From contig CAWARM010000011.1 of NCBI GenBank assembly GCA_963784425.1, forward strand, positions 558,001 to 622,000: a stretch of 64,000 bases of DNA. Reading direction: 5' to 3'. Below are positions 1-8,206 of this stretch, piece after piece (the stretch's first letter is position 1; every line of letters begins with the position of its first letter). The position numbers were made by a program, and so were the translations under genes. A model generated the notes under the pieces. The model searched no databases, was not told the origin of the DNA, and worked only from the letters and a program-made list of their open reading frames with translations. This stretch comes from SHZL01 sp963784425 (GTDB lineage Bacteria; Pseudomonadota; Gammaproteobacteria; Xanthomonadales; SZUA-36).

Positions 1-198
1 CTGACAGAGGACCAGCGCCAGCGGCTGGGGCAGGCACTGGCAACCTTTGCCGGCAGGGATCCGCCGCTGCAATTCGAACTGGAAAATAAACTGCTGGCAG
101 GTGTGCGTATCAGCATTGGCGGCTGGGTATTTAGCGCCAATCTTTTGGACGAACTGAGGGGTTTCATGGAACTGCCCCTTGCTGAAAAACGGAGCTGA
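1..198 (+). CDS. atpF: Alternative F1Fo ATPase, b/delta-type subunit (C-terminal fragment)
   Basis: Open frame running in from the left edge to TGA at 196-198; only the last 65 residues are visible. The tail, which includes LAGVRISIGGWVF, resembles the C-terminal part of F-type delta subunits, where a short beta strand pair (GGVxIxIGxxV) precedes the end. In N-ATPase operons a separate delta gene is usually absent and the b-type subunit sits directly before alpha, so a b subunit with a delta-like tail is the best reading. The stop lies one base before the ATG of the next gene, so the two are translationally linked. The identity as b rather than a free delta subunit is inferred from position, since the N-terminus is outside the window. 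Confidence 0.7.
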   Translation: MTEDQRQRLGQALATFAGRDPPLQFELENKLLAGVRISIGGWVFSANLLDELRGFMELPLAEKRS

Positions 199-199
199 C

Positions 200-1678
200 A
201 TGGGCGGCAGCAGACTGGAACGACAGTCGAAATGGCTGGACGATTACCACCTCGGCCTTCGTGTCGGTGAACAAGGCAGTGTGGTTTCGGTGGGTGACGG
301 CATCGCCTGGATTTCCGGTTTGCCTTCCGCTGAAATTGACGATGTCCTGGCCTTCGCAGATGGCAGCCAGGGAATGATTTTTGATCTCACCGAAGGGCTG
401 ATCGGGGCCATTTTGCTGCACGACACCGAGTCATTGAGAACCGGAACACTCGTCCAGCGCACCGGTCGGACCCTGAGCGTACCAGTGGGCGACGATTTAC
501 TCGGGCGCATCATCGATCCCCTGGGGACAGCTCTCGATGGAAAACCGCCACCACAGCACTCACTCTGGCAGGCGCTGGAGTCGCTGTCTCCACCCATCAT
601 GGCACGTGATTTCGTCAATCAGCCCCTGCTCACGGGAATCAAGACCATTGACACCATGGTCCCCATTGGCAAGGGCCAACGCCAGCTGATTATTGGTGAT
701 GCTGGCCTGGGGCGCAGTTCCATCGCGCTGGACACGGTGATCAATCAGCGCGGCCAGGACGTTTGTTGCGTTTACGTGTTGATTGGCCAGAAACGCTCTA
801 CCGTGGTGAACACCATCGAAACCCTGCGGGAGTATGGCGCTCTGGAATTCACTACGGTTGTGGTGGCGGAGGCAAGCAGCCTGCCGGGTCTGCGGCATCT
901 GGCCCCTTTCGCCGGTTGCGCTGTTGCTGAGTTCTGGATGAACCAGGGACGAGATGTCCTGGTCATCTACGATGACCTTTCCACCCACGCCACTACCTAC
1001 CGCGAACTGTCCTTGCTGCTGCGCCGGCCTCCGGGCCGCGAGGCCTACCCCGGCGACATTTTTTCGGTTCATGCCCGATTGCTGGAGAGGGCCACCTGTC
1101 TGAACGTCTCCCATGGAGGCGGCAGCATGACCGCACTGCCCATTGTCGAGACAAAATTCGGTGAAATCGCTGATTATATTCCCACCAATCTGATCTCCAT
1201 CACCGACGGGCAGATCTACCTGGATCACAGCCTGTTTGCCGGTGGCTTCCGACCCGCCATCGACATCGCCCGTTCAGTCTCCCGGATTGGCGGTCAGGCG
1301 CAACACCCCCGCATCAACGCGGAAGCCGGCCGGATGAAATTGAATTATCTCCAGTTCCTGGAGTTAGAGGTTTTTACCCGCTTCGGCGCACGTCTCGAGG
1401 CTTCCATGGAAACAGCTATCCGTCGTGGCCGCCTGTTGCGGGAAATCCTGAAACAGGAACGCCTCACCCCTTTACCCATAGCATTCCAGATGGCATGGAT
1501 GGTGGCGTTTAACGACGGATTGTTCGAAGCAGTGGACCCCGTTGGAATTCCGCCATTGCTCAGGGCGCTGGAGGACGCGGCCAGGCTAACCACGCTCAGC
1601 CTGGATACCCCGCGCGAAGAATGGAGCACGGCGGTCCTCAGTTGGCTCGCCCACCCAACCGGGGATGCGTCAATATGA
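200..1678 (+). CDS. atpA: Alternative F1Fo ATPase subunit alpha
   Basis: Encodes 492 residues of an F1 alpha subunit, the nucleotide-binding but non-catalytic partner of beta in the F1 hexamer. The RRPPGREAYPGDIF stretch and the IDTMVPIGKGQRQL segment are alpha hallmarks. ATG 200 is chosen over the upstream TTG at 179 because GGAG lies about 5 bases before it and it follows the preceding stop by one base. The expected P-loop GDRxTGKT reads GDAGLGRS (residues 166-173): the invariant lysine is Arg172. The protein is about 20 residues shorter than housekeeping alpha, as seen in N-ATPases. It overlaps the gamma gene by ATGA. Membership of the N-ATPase group is inferred from gene order and divergence. 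Confidence 0.9.
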   Translation: MGGSRLERQSKWLDDYHLGLRVGEQGSVVSVGDGIAWISGLPSAEIDDVLAFADGSQGMIFDLTEGLIGAILLHDTESLRTGTLVQRTGRTLSVPVGDDLLGRIIDPLGTALDGKPPPQHSLWQALESLSPPIMARDFVNQPLLTGIKTIDTMVPIGKGQRQLIIGDAGLGRSSIALDTVINQRGQDVCCVYVLIGQKRSTVVNTIETLREYGALEFTTVVVAEASSLPGLRHLAPFAGCAVAEFWMNQGRDVLVIYDDLSTHATTYRELSLLLRRPPGREAYPGDIFSVHARLLERATCLNVSHGGGSMTALPIVETKFGEIADYIPTNLISITDGQIYLDHSLFAGGFRPAIDIARSVSRIGGQAQHPRINAEAGRMKLNYLQFLELEVFTRFGARLEASMETAIRRGRLLREILKQERLTPLPIAFQMAWMVAFNDGLFEAVDPVGIPPLLRALEDAARLTTLSLDTPREEWSTAVLSWLAHPTGDASI

Positions 1679-2526
1679 CCCGCTGGCGCAATCTGGAACG
1701 CCATCGCCATAGCATGGCCGAGATACGTAACATCATGAATTCCATGAAAACCCTGGCCTTCATGGAAACCCGCAAACTGGAGCGCTTTCTGGACGCCCAG
1801 AACGCCGTGGTCAGGAGCATCGAGGACGTTGCGGCGGATTTGCTCGGCTTCTATCCCGAAGCCCTGCCCGAGGTGACAGGGATAACGCAGGTCTTCCTCT
1901 TGATTGGAAGCGAGCGCGGCTTTTGCGGTGACTTCAACCATGCCCTAATCAAGTCTCTGGAATCGAACCTTCAGGCAGATCCCCCAGGTCAACCCATGGT
2001 GATCGCTATCGGGCGCAAGTTGTACACATTGCTGGAAGGGGATGCACGCATGATGGGCCAGATTGATGGCGCCAACGTGGCGGAAGAGGTGGCGTCCGTG
2101 GCCCATCGACTGGCCGACGAATTATCTGCCCTGCAGCAACGCCACCACATGCTGACCGTGCATGGGATCCACCATGGTGATGAAGGCGATATTGCTGTGC
2201 AGGAATTGTTGCCACCCTTCCGGCGTTACCTGAGCCAGGGGCCGCACTTCGCATATCCGCCGGTGCTGAATCAATCGCCGCGCGATTTCCTCGCCGAGCT
2301 TATGGATCACTACCTGTTCGCGGCCCTGCACAGAATGCTGTTCACCTCGCTCATGGCGGAAAACCACCAGCGTGTGATCCACCTGGAAGGAGCAGTGAAG
2401 CATCTCGACAGCGAGTCGTCAGAACTGGCACGAAAATGCCATGCCTTGCGCCAGGAAGAAATCATCGAGGAAATCGAGGTGATCCTGCTCAGCGCCAGGA
2501 GCCTTGATGAAGCGTGGCGGTTTTAA
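1675..2526 (+). CDS. atpG: Alternative F1Fo ATPase subunit gamma
   Basis: 283 residues of an F1 gamma subunit, the rotating central stalk. The N-terminal helix has the family pattern (MAEIRNIMNSMKTLAFMETRKL), followed by the segment ending in LIGSERGFCGDFNHAL, matching the conserved GLCGxxN region. The C-terminal helix (ALHRMLFTSLMAENHQRVIHLEGA) is also typical. The start at ATG 1675 overlaps the alpha stop as ATGA, which supports it over an upstream in-frame ATG at 1621. Gamma is the last gene of N-ATPase operons and no further atp gene follows here, so this is the operon end. The beta, epsilon, a and c subunits would lie to the left of the window. Confidence 0.9.
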   Translation: MTRWRNLERHRHSMAEIRNIMNSMKTLAFMETRKLERFLDAQNAVVRSIEDVAADLLGFYPEALPEVTGITQVFLLIGSERGFCGDFNHALIKSLESNLQADPPGQPMVIAIGRKLYTLLEGDARMMGQIDGANVAEEVASVAHRLADELSALQQRHHMLTVHGIHHGDEGDIAVQELLPPFRRYLSQGPHFAYPPVLNQSPRDFLAELMDHYLFAALHRMLFTSLMAENHQRVIHLEGAVKHLDSESSELARKCHALRQEEIIEEIEVILLSARSLDEAWRF

Positions 2527-2638
2527 TTCTACTCAAGTTCATTCTCCGGCCGGGCAGTTTTCATGGCCGCTTGTTGCCGTATACTCGGTCCTGTCACATG
2601 AAGCCGGAGCCGGTGCCCGGCATGCGGGCCCACAAGCG

Positions 2639-3007
2639 ATGAATCTCACCAAACCCTGGCACAAACTCGCAGCGACCATAGCCACGTTGCTGTTCAGCGG
2701 GTTCGCTGCGCTCCAGCTGAACGACCCCGACCCGCTTTACTGGTTTCCGGTTTACGCGGCAGTAGCGGTCGTTGCAGCAGCAGCAGCCTTGGGCCGCAGT
2801 CTGCCGCGCTTCGCACTGGTGACGCTCGGGGTAGTGATTGCCGGCGTGCTGATCGCGGCGCCGGGCTTTGTCGACTACCTGCAATCGGGTAACTGGGGCT
2901 CGATCGCCCAACACATGAATGATGAAGAGCCCTACATCGAGCAAGGACGCGAATTCGTGGGGCTCTTGATCGCCGCGACCGCGCTCTTGCTGCTGTTGCG
3001 GCGTTAA
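2639..3007 (+). CDS. TMEM220-like small membrane protein
   Basis: 122 residues with about four hydrophobic segments (roughly residues 8-25, 32-50, 52-72 and 103-120). The QLNDPDPLYWFPVYAA motif after the first segment is characteristic of the transmembrane family 220 proteins, whose function is unknown. ATG 2639 is the start that keeps the first membrane segment at the N-terminus; the frame is open further upstream but that part has no membrane or family-like sequence. It lies downstream of the ATPase gamma gene by about 110 bases. Nothing in the sequence ties it to the ATPase. Confidence 0.7.
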   Translation: MNLTKPWHKLAATIATLLFSGFAALQLNDPDPLYWFPVYAAVAVVAAAAALGRSLPRFALVTLGVVIAGVLIAAPGFVDYLQSGNWGSIAQHMNDEEPYIEQGREFVGLLIAATALLLLLRR

Positions 3008-3035
3008 GGCTAGGACGTTCAGGCTAGATGGGCCA

Positions 3036-3848
3036 CTAATCCCTGAGCGTCAGGGCCCGGGCAGTGGAAAGACCCGGGCTGAGTTCGAGTTCGGCCTGCA
3101 TGCGACCTGCGTCGGTATCGGCCGTCAAGAGCCATACCCCGGCGGTGGCCTCTGCGGTCAATTCCCACGAGCGAGACCCACCCGGCAGGACAGTGGCCGA
3201 CATGTTGCCTTTAAAAATTGACTGACCCGCAGGCCCCAGCAGGCTGGCCGAGTTGAACCGGACGTGCCCTCTGCCGTAGTTGCTGGCGCGCAGAATAACT
3301 GCTCCTTCGGGATTGCGCTCGAAGCTCCATGTCACCCGCGGATTGGCCTCACCTGGCGGCAGCAGGAATACCGGTACGCTGCCTCGCTGAATGGTGCGGC
3401 GCGTGGCTGAGTGCGCGCCAGAGTGCGTGACTTCCGCGCCCACATCGGGAATCCGGGGCGACTCGGAGATCTGGATTCGAAAGGCTTCCTCACCCCACAG
3501 CGGCGCCGAGAGCCTCAGTACCACCTGAACCCTGGCGGAGTCTCCGGGCTGCAGCTTGATGCTCTCCGGATGGACCATCAGCCTGCTGTCGGGCGTCACT
3601 TGCTCCCGATCACCTGCCTGCCGCCACGCGGTGACGCTGAAATGCACGGTGGTTTCCTCCGCTGCGGAGTTTCGCACCTGAAGATCCGCAACCGGTCGCG
3701 TCGCGGAAAGGCTGAGCTGTTCGGGCAGCACAACAAGCCCGTCCGCATGGACAGCGACAGCGAACAGGGAAAGTATCAGGGTCATTCCCAGAGTCATTCT
3801 TGAAGTGACCTGGGAACAACGACGAGTGATTCTGGGCAGGCTAAGCAT
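3036..3848 (-). CDS. PapD-like periplasmic fimbrial chaperone (orphan)
   Basis: 270 residues with a signal peptide (hydrophobic run ending near AVAVHA) followed by an Ig-like PapD N-domain. The pattern of a leading GLVVLPEQLSLSATRPVADLQVRN strand, then a QVTPDSRLMVHPESIKLQPGDSARVQVVL segment and an EEAFRIQISESP strand matches pilus chaperones that donate a strand to subunits in the periplasm. ATG at 3846-3848 is preceded by AGGAGG at good spacing, so it is preferred over an ATG ten codons upstream. No usher, adhesin or pilin gene is next to it, so the partner is unknown. It could belong to a chaperone-usher system elsewhere or serve another secreted protein. Confidence 0.75.
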   Translation of the reverse strand: MLSLPRITRRCSQVTSRMTLGMTLILSLFAVAVHADGLVVLPEQLSLSATRPVADLQVRNSAAEETTVHFSVTAWRQAGDREQVTPDSRLMVHPESIKLQPGDSARVQVVLRLSAPLWGEEAFRIQISESPRIPDVGAEVTHSGAHSATRRTIQRGSVPVFLLPPGEANPRVTWSFERNPEGAVILRASNYGRGHVRFNSASLLGPAGQSIFKGNMSATVLPGGSRSWELTAEATAGVWLLTADTDAGRMQAELELSPGLSTARALTLRD

Positions 3849-4228
3849 ATTCCCTCCTGGATGCATGCTCTGGAGCATCGGCTTTCAGGCCACCGGCAGG
3901 ATCCCATCATGGATGCCTGTTCCGGGGTCTTTTTCAAATCTACTGATGTTAAAGCAATTGTCGTGCCATCCAGGGAAAAGCCACAAAGGGGCGACAATCC
4001 GCGGCTTGCGAGCCCGCCACAGCCGACGAGCAGATGATTCACTGGGGGATGTCGCTGACGCATTGCGTCAGTCTCTGACGTTCCGGGTTGCGCCAACCTC
4101 GAAGCGTATGCGGGAAGCATATGGGGATTGGCAAGAGCTGCGGGTCTAAAGGTGGCGCGCGCTGCTTGCCGAATCAAGCGGTTTAGTGCAACCTCACCCT
4201 GCCACCGGTAACCAGACAAGGAACTGCA
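3849..4228. other. Divergent intergenic region, 380 bases
   Basis: Separates the orphan chaperone (leftward) from the cytochrome/FG-GAP lipoprotein (rightward), so both promoters should be here. Short open frames on both strands have no recognisable start signals or protein-like composition. The only clear structure is the palindrome at 4055-4071 described separately. No RNA gene is visible. Confidence 0.5.
4055..4080. promoter_or_regulatory. Palindromic operator candidate
   Basis: Perfect 8-base inverted repeat CTGACGCA / TGCGTCAG with a single central base (4055-4071). A further half-site CTGACG begins exactly 20 bases after the first (4075-4080). It lies in a divergent intergenic region about 150 bases before the cytochrome/FG-GAP start. 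The half-site spacing of two helical turns suggests a dimeric regulator bound twice. The regulator is unknown. Confidence 0.4.
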
Positions 4229-5908
4229 GTGACGAAAACCTGGCTATACTTCCTGCTTGCGCTCTGCTTCCTGGTTGCATGCAGTCCCGACCAGCAGCCC
4301 GTCAAGGTCCCGGTTGAGCCGAAACCCTCATCGGAGCCATTGGCAGCCCAACCGCCCGCGTCACTTTCTGCGAAGGAACTGGTCGACATCCACTGTGTGC
4401 GCTGCCACCTGGCGCCACAACCGCAAGACCTGTCGAAGGAAAACTGGCCCCTGGCGCTGGCATCGATGGGGATGTATCTCGGTTTCAAGGGCGATGAACT
4501 AACGGATTTCACGTTTGCCCCAATCGATGAGAATGTCGCGGAAGAATCCACTGCTGCTGCCGCGGACTACCGGTTCTTTACCAAGCTCGTCGATACCGAA
4601 GGCGCTGAATACATCGTCTGGGGGTACAAGGAATTTGTCCTTCCGCAACCCCTGATCAGCGTCGAAGACTGGGTAAGAATTCGCGATTACTTTGTGACGA
4701 ACGCATCGCCCAGGTCTGAAATGTACATTGATCGGCCAAAGCAACCGGTCCTTAAGGGATTTACCGCAACCGAACCCGAACTCGACGTCGAGCCGAATGG
4801 ACTGGTGTTTGCCACTGCAGTTGACGAGAAGCGCAGGACACTCTATGTCGGGCGGGCCGTCATGGACGACTGGAAAGCCGGCGGCCGGCCGGGGTTTGTA
4901 GGAACCGACGATCTGCTCGCGCTCGACCTCACGACCGGCAAGCGTATCGGCTACATGAAACTGGCCACCGACCCGATCAAGCTGGAAGTCACCGAAACAG
5001 GGTTTCGCCTGAGCACCCATGGCGAGCACCCGATCAGGCGGGGCGAAGGACAGGGATCGGTCATCGACGTCACGGGGCTCGACCAGGGCCAGGCACGGAC
5101 CCGCATGCTGTTGAAAGGCCTGCATCGGGTCACCCTGCATCGCTCTCACGATCTCGACGGCGATGGCCTGGAAGATATCATCGTCAACACCTACGGCGAC
5201 GGTATCCTGAACAGCTATGGAGGGCATTTTTCCATCTACTGGCAGACGCCCGAATTTGCAGCACTCTGGCAAGACGCGCCGGCAGAGATTCCATACGGCC
5301 CGCTCAAAGGCGCACTCGTGGAGGATGTCCTGGTGGACAGGGTCGGCATGATCAGCTCGGATGTGGGCGACTTCAATGGCGACGGCAAGCCGGACCTCGT
5401 GGAGCTGACCGCCCAGGGTTTGCAGCAAGTGAGCTTGTTCCTGAACCAGGGCAACCGAACCTTCCAGCAACAGGTCGTCAGACAATACACGCCATCATGG
5501 GGACTCAACATGGTCTATGCCGTCGACATGGATGGCGACGGGCTCACTGACATCGTTACCGTCAACGGCGACAACACCGGCGGCAACAGCACCGGAGTTC
5601 CGTTTACCGTCAGCAAGCCTAAGCCCTACCATGGACTGCGCATCTTCCGGAACAATGGCGATCTGACCTTCACTGAAGCGTACTTTTACCCGATGCATGG
5701 CGCACTGCGCGCGGTCATTGAGGATTTTGACGGGGATGGAGACCAGGACGCGGCCGTGATTGCCATGTGGGCAGACTGGAAGTTTGAGGAACCGGAAACC
5801 TTCGTCTACCTGGAAAACCAGGGTGGCCTGCAATTCAGCCCTGAATCGATACCGACAGCGAACTTCGGTGTCTGGGTCAGTATCGATGCGGCGAGACGTC
5901 AATGCTGA
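4229..5908 (+). CDS. Cytochrome c/FG-GAP repeat lipoprotein, frameshifted near C-terminus
   Basis: 559 residues up to a premature stop. A lipoprotein signal ends at LVAC (Cys18), so the product is predicted to be membrane-anchored outside the cytoplasm. A c-type heme site CVRCH lies at residues 56-60 in a short cytochrome domain, then four calcium-binding FG-GAP/VCBS motifs follow (DLDGDGLEDI, DFNGDGKPDL, DMDGDGLTDI, DFDGDGDQDA), suggesting a beta-propeller. It is a paralog of the intact protein at 16703-18496. That paralog's fifth motif and C-terminus are found here in the next frame: one extra base at about 5894 turns an expected AADVNADG into AARRQC-stop. Function is unknown. Whether the frameshift is real or a sequence error cannot be told from here. 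Confidence 0.75.
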   Translation: MTKTWLYFLLALCFLVACSPDQQPVKVPVEPKPSSEPLAAQPPASLSAKELVDIHCVRCHLAPQPQDLSKENWPLALASMGMYLGFKGDELTDFTFAPIDENVAEESTAAAADYRFFTKLVDTEGAEYIVWGYKEFVLPQPLISVEDWVRIRDYFVTNASPRSEMYIDRPKQPVLKGFTATEPELDVEPNGLVFATAVDEKRRTLYVGRAVMDDWKAGGRPGFVGTDDLLALDLTTGKRIGYMKLATDPIKLEVTETGFRLSTHGEHPIRRGEGQGSVIDVTGLDQGQARTRMLLKGLHRVTLHRSHDLDGDGLEDIIVNTYGDGILNSYGGHFSIYWQTPEFAALWQDAPAEIPYGPLKGALVEDVLVDRVGMISSDVGDFNGDGKPDLVELTAQGLQQVSLFLNQGNRTFQQQVVRQYTPSWGLNMVYAVDMDGDGLTDIVTVNGDNTGGNSTGVPFTVSKPKPYHGLRIFRNNGDLTFTEAYFYPMHGALRAVIEDFDGDGDQDAAVIAMWADWKFEEPETFVYLENQGGLQFSPESIPTANFGVWVSIDAARRQC

Positions 5909-6044
5909 CGGAAAGCCAGACATCATCCTCGGACTGGGAAACTGGCCTGAACTGGTCCCGGCAGACTGGACCACGCGACCGGTGATGAAAGGACGCGGTG
6001 GGGAGGCCCCGTCAGTTACTTTCCTGATCAACAAATATGAGTGA
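5895..6044 (+). pseudogene. Out-of-frame C-terminal tail of the cytochrome c/FG-GAP lipoprotein
   Basis: In the +1 frame relative to the preceding gene, these bases encode DVNADGKPDIILGLGNW and then a tail ending FLINKYE. The paralog at 16703-18496 has DVNNDNRPDIVLGLGDW followed by FLLNQ in the same place. This is the missing fifth FG-GAP motif and C-terminus of the gene starting at 4229, separated by a single-base insertion. If the base is removed, the protein would be about 604 residues, close to the 597 of its paralog. Confidence 0.75.
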
Positions 6045-6071
6045 ATTCCCTGTAACAAACCGGGAGACGAC

Positions 6072-6084
6072 ATTGCCCCACATT
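6072..6084. repeat. 13-base repeat, left copy (CCCCACATT family)
   Basis: ATTGCCCCACATT occurs here and again at 10146-10158 in the same orientation. The two copies bracket exactly the asnB-GT4-GT2 block. The core CCCCACATTG is also one arm of the palindrome at 24964-24993, so the copies may be halves of a REP-like element rather than a target duplication. Confidence 0.45.
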
Positions 6085-6113
6085 TGAGTAACACAATAGT
6101 CTGGATAAGGAAT

Positions 6114-6992
6114 TCACCCTGACTTCACGTCCGAAATGGGCGTTGACCCCTTTAGCATCCTTGGAATGTGCCTGCCTGCTTCGAAGGCTACTGTTGCAGC
6201 AAAGCCGGAAATCAACAGCAGACCTGACTGCAGCACAGGGAACCGGCTGCGCCTGGCTGCATTCCGCAGAATCGTAAAGCGTTGGCGAAAGCTGAGTGGC
6301 CGTGTCCGGGTCATCGTATGATAGCCCCGGTAGCTCTTCCCATAGAGCCACATCTTGTGGTACCAGCTATACCAGTGGTCGATCTCCAGGTGCCGAATGC
6401 GCATGGACGGAGCAAATCGAACCGACTCACAGCCCAACGCCCGGATGACTTCACAGGCAAACACGACATCTCCACCCCTGGCAATTTCCATGAAAGGCCC
6501 GTAGCGGTCGAATGTCTCCCGCAACACTGCGAGGTTGTTCGTATAGGCGTAATATAGACTGGGATCATGATGGTCATATACGAACCTGGCCTTTTCATAC
6601 TCATAGTCCGCCAAGCTGCTTACCAGCAACCCCTCATGCCCGAATCGGCGTGACCCGACCAACAGTGCGGTTTTCCCATCCGAGAGTTCCTCGACAATCC
6701 GCTCTACCCAGTCTGGATCGGCCACACAATCGGCGTCGGTAAAAGCCAGCACACGCCCCCTGGACAAACGAACACCGGTATTGCGAGCTGCATAAGAACC
6801 CGGCTTGGGCTCCTGAATCAACGTGACTTGAGGATAACCCCTGGCAAATTCCACCGTGCGATCGGTCGACATATTATCGACCACGATGATCTCGTAGCGA
6901 TCCTTTCCACAGGTCTGGTTCAGCAACGCTTCGAGACAGCGCGTTATGTATCGTTCTTCGTTGCGGCATGGAATGATTACCGAGACATCCAT
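6114..6992 (-). CDS. Family 2 glycosyltransferase
   Basis: 292 residues with a GT-A fold start (MDVSVIIPCRNEERYI), the nucleotide-sugar segment EIIVVDNMSTDRT and the metal-binding FTDADC (DxD) motif near residue 90. A hydrophobic stretch near the C-terminus (about 258-278) may anchor it to the inner membrane. It is expected to transfer a sugar from a nucleotide donor to a lipid-linked or protein acceptor; donor and acceptor cannot be read from sequence. The start at 6992 gives an AAGG about 10 bases upstream; GTG at 6998 is an alternative. It overlaps the end of the preceding GT4 gene, so asnB, GT4 and this gene form one operon. Confidence 0.85.
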   Translation of the reverse strand: MDVSVIIPCRNEERYITRCLEALLNQTCGKDRYEIIVVDNMSTDRTVEFARGYPQVTLIQEPKPGSYAARNTGVRLSRGRVLAFTDADCVADPDWVERIVEELSDGKTALLVGSRRFGHEGLLVSSLADYEYEKARFVYDHHDPSLYYAYTNNLAVLRETFDRYGPFMEIARGGDVVFACEVIRALGCESVRFAPSMRIRHLEIDHWYSWYHKMWLYGKSYRGYHTMTRTRPLSFRQRFTILRNAARRSRFPVLQSGLLLISGFAATVAFEAGRHIPRMLKGSTPISDVKSG

Positions 6993-8206
6993 CCACACCG
7001 CGCCTTTTGCTCTGCCGATTCAACGAGTACTTTCTCTAATTCCAGCTTCAATTCCTCGGCCACGTTTTCCCAACTCCTGGACTGCCCCCAGGCCGCGATT
7101 TTTTCGCGATCCCAGCCCAGAGCCAAGGCACGGGCAAGCGCTTCTGCCAGCACGGCAGGATCACCAGGTGGAACCATCATTCCATAGTCCGTCGAGGGAA
7201 TCAGATCGGGCACACCACCAATTGCTGTCGATACCACAGGCAAGCCGCATGCAAGTGCTTCCAGGACAACGTTGGGGCACCCCTCTCTCCGGCTTGCGAG
7301 GCAAAACACATCGGCGGCATTCATCCATTCCGCCAACTCATCCTGAGAGACCTCAGATAGCAGAGTTACTTTTCCGGCCAGATCCGGCCTCGAATGCATG
7401 CTCTTTACCTCAGCTGCATACCCAGCGCTGCCCCGGCCCGTGCCACCCGCATGAACCAGTTTCGCTTGCGGCACTGAAACGAGTAAGCGGCGCAACGCAT
7501 CCAGCAGTTCCAGAACCCCTTTTACCGGATCCAGTCTGCCGGCTGTAAAGATCAGGCGCGTTCCGGGTTCCACTCCCAACCGCAAGCGGGCCGCCGAACG
7601 ATCCATCGGTCGAAACTTCAACGCATCAACGCCGTTGGCCGACAGCACCACTTTCTGCGGGTCAACGCCCAGTTCAAGTGCCAGGTTGCGCAGTTCCCAG
7701 GAGACTGCAAACACCCGGTTACTTCGCCGCAACGCCCACCCCACCAGGCAGCGTCGCACCCCGACCCGCGCCTGCTCCAGTTCAAGGCCCCGTAAAGTAA
7801 TCGTATAAGGGCAACGAAAGACCATTGCCGACAGTGCTGCGGCCACGCCCTCCGGGTGTCCGAAGTGAGCGTCCAAAATGTCCCACGGCTGGCTTCGCCA
7901 CATGCGCACAAGTAAGGGAAGCAGTTGCAAAAACAGCAACACCCCATTCACCCAGCTCGCGCTCGGTGGATAGAACCACCGGGCATAGTAAACCGGCGTA
8001 GTCTTTTCAATTCCCTGCTTCGGGTGCAATCCACCGAATCGCCAGCGACCGCTCGCACCCCAGCGGATGAACCCAATCGGTGCCACGATGCGCAAGGGTG
8101 CCGATCGGGCAAGTGCCACCAGCCGGTTCCGGACAAAAACCCCGCGCGTCGGTTCGTCCCTGGTTGGAAACACGCAACACAGGCTGAGTATGCGCACGCC
8201 TGCCAC
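6977..8206 (-). CDS. Family 4 glycosyltransferase
   Basis: About 409 residues of a GT-B glycosyltransferase. The N-terminal lobe begins VRILSLCCVFPTRDEPTRGVF, and the C-terminal lobe carries GRLDPVKGVLELLDAL and the nucleotide-sugar site with the EX7E-type segment ASRREGCPNVVLEALACGLPVVSTAIGG. No signal peptide or membrane segment is evident, so it acts at the cytoplasmic side. The start is uncertain: no ATG fits, and GTG at 8204-8206, overlapping the asnB TAG with AAGG upstream, is preferred over GTG at 8195-8197. The context with asnB and a GT2 points to extracellular polysaccharide or O-antigen-like glycan assembly. Confidence 0.85.
   Translation of the reverse strand: MAGVRILSLCCVFPTRDEPTRGVFVRNRLVALARSAPLRIVAPIGFIRWGASGRWRFGGLHPKQGIEKTTPVYYARWFYPPSASWVNGVLLFLQLLPLLVRMWRSQPWDILDAHFGHPEGVAAALSAMVFRCPYTITLRGLELEQARVGVRRCLVGWALRRSNRVFAVSWELRNLALELGVDPQKVVLSANGVDALKFRPMDRSAARLRLGVEPGTRLIFTAGRLDPVKGVLELLDALRRLLVSVPQAKLVHAGGTGRGSAGYAAEVKSMHSRPDLAGKVTLLSEVSQDELAEWMNAADVFCLASRREGCPNVVLEALACGLPVVSTAIGGVPDLIPSTDYGMMVPPGDPAVLAEALARALALGWDREKIAAWGQSRSWENVAEELKLELEKVLVESAEQKARCGWMSR

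Noticed and set aside
3794..4219. 141- and 114-codon frames in the chaperone/cytochrome intergenic region
   Set aside because: No ribosome binding site, no recognisable motif and atypical composition. The region is better explained as divergent promoters.
4499..5485. 328-codon open frame antisense to the first cytochrome/FG-GAP gene
   Set aside because: The + strand encodes a clear signal peptide, heme motif and FG-GAP repeats. The antisense frame has no family motif and reflects codon bias of the real gene.
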